The position numbers were made by a program, and so were the translations under genes. The notes under the pieces were generated by a model, which worked only from the letters and a program-made list of their open reading frames with translations, ran no database searches and had not been told where the DNA came from. From Fidelibacterota bacterium (lineage in GTDB: Bacteria; Fidelibacterota; Marinisomatia; Marinisomatales; UBA1611), in the NCBI GenBank assembly GCA_002708715.1, contig PAPB01000026.1, forward strand, positions 1-49,724: DNA of 49,724 nucleotides, written 5' to 3'. Shown in pieces: positions 49,528 to 49,724 of the stretch; position 1 is the stretch's first letter; each line of letters starts with the position of its first letter.

Positions 49528-49724
49528 TTGAGATCATTTATTATATTTTTCATGATTGTATCTATTGGATATTCGCAACGTATTCAATTATTTACGAAAG
49601 CGAATGATGTATTTACATCCTCTAATCAATTTAAGGTAAAGAAGAGAGAGGTTGTTTTTATTGAAGATGATGGTGTCGTATTAATGACCGTACCCGTAAA
49701 AAATTTGGTTGAAGTTCGTTATGC
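49528..49724 (+). CDS. Partial secreted protein, cut by the window end
   Basis: A TTG at 49528 or an ATG at 49552 starts a frame that runs open to the end of the window. With TTG the leader is M-R-S-F-I-I-F-F-M-I-V-S-I-G-Y-S-Q, a clear signal peptide; the rest (Q-L-F-T-K-A-N-D-V-F, E-V-V-F-I-E-D-D-G-V-V-L-M) is a strand-rich start of a mature domain. No family can be assigned. It lies 29 bases after the PLP enzyme. Confidence 0.6.
   Translation, partial: MRSFIIFFMIVSIGYSQRIQLFTKANDVFTSSNQFKVKKREVVFIEDDGVVLMTVPVKNLVEVRY

Noticed and set aside
1-49724. tRNA, rRNA, IS elements or prophage genes
   Set aside because: None recognised by eye; no cloverleaf-like segment, transposase motif or phage structural gene was found.

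Overview
This 49.7 kb window is AT-rich and comes from a marine-type member of the FCB group of bacteria. The best guess is Candidatus Neomarinimicrobiota (SAR406) or a close relative. The evidence is a run of secreted proteins ending in a YPNPFNP-type C-terminal sorting domain (4160-5485, 23918-25537, 43654-46773) or a VPNPY variant (35807-38989), dockerin-like tails, a DUF5683/CsgG-like envelope protein, DUF2652, a Bacteroidota-type promoter (TTTG, 19 bases, TAAGTTTG) at 42039-42069, and weak or absent Shine-Dalgarno sequences. No rRNA, tRNA, CRISPR array, transposase or phage gene was seen. The taxonomic call is an inference.

Layout. 1-3041: small membrane-protein genes, an interrupted gene, and a minus-strand pair for trans-3-hydroxy-L-proline catabolism (OCD-family reductase, then dehydratase). 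3042-5485: two secreted proteins. 5625-10539: a probable surface-glycan trio of two GT-C glycosyltransferases around a membrane-anchored SGNH-like protein. 10540-14206: small proteins, a ribbon-helix-helix-like protein, a DUF4359-like protein and a secreted C15-peptidase-like protein with a dockerin tail. 14217-24000: mostly small membrane and envelope proteins, a secreted M24-type metallopeptidase homologue, and a DUF2652 cyclase-like gene with an in-frame TGA. 25546-32161: a compact, partly overlapping operon (two 2H phosphoesterases, GT2, GDPD-like protein, AraD, a GtrA/ribulose-phosphate-epimerase fusion, a nucleotidyltransferase/histidine-phosphatase fusion and a sugar nucleotidyltransferase). 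It looks like an undescribed pentose-phosphate-linked glycan or phosphodiester pathway. 32276-42022: a YwqK/MORN-repeat lipoprotein, HAD phosphatase, threonine dehydratase-like enzyme, a giant secreted protein, a VOC protein, a ferredoxin/class III cyclase/Rieske fusion and an apparently exported PCMT. 42101-49724: envelope biogenesis-type and secreted proteins, a YwaF-family membrane protein, a PLP enzyme and a partial secreted protein.

Three observations stand out. (1) A dispersed repeat of about 45-60 bp occurs about ten times in the first 18.3 kb and nowhere later that I could see. It combines a terminator-like hairpin plus T-tract with a TAGATTTG box that lies a fixed three bases before an ATG in several copies. 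It looks like a portable terminator-plus-promoter module that may give leaderless mRNAs. (2) The DUF2652 gene at 17419-18156 is interrupted only by one TGA, at the first position of a C-x-C-x-x-C motif, with a GGTC-loop hairpin about 20 bases downstream. It is either a selenoprotein or a fresh nonsense mutation. (3) The 25.5-32.2 kb operon and the 39429-40760 triple fusion contain domain combinations I do not recognise from characterised systems.
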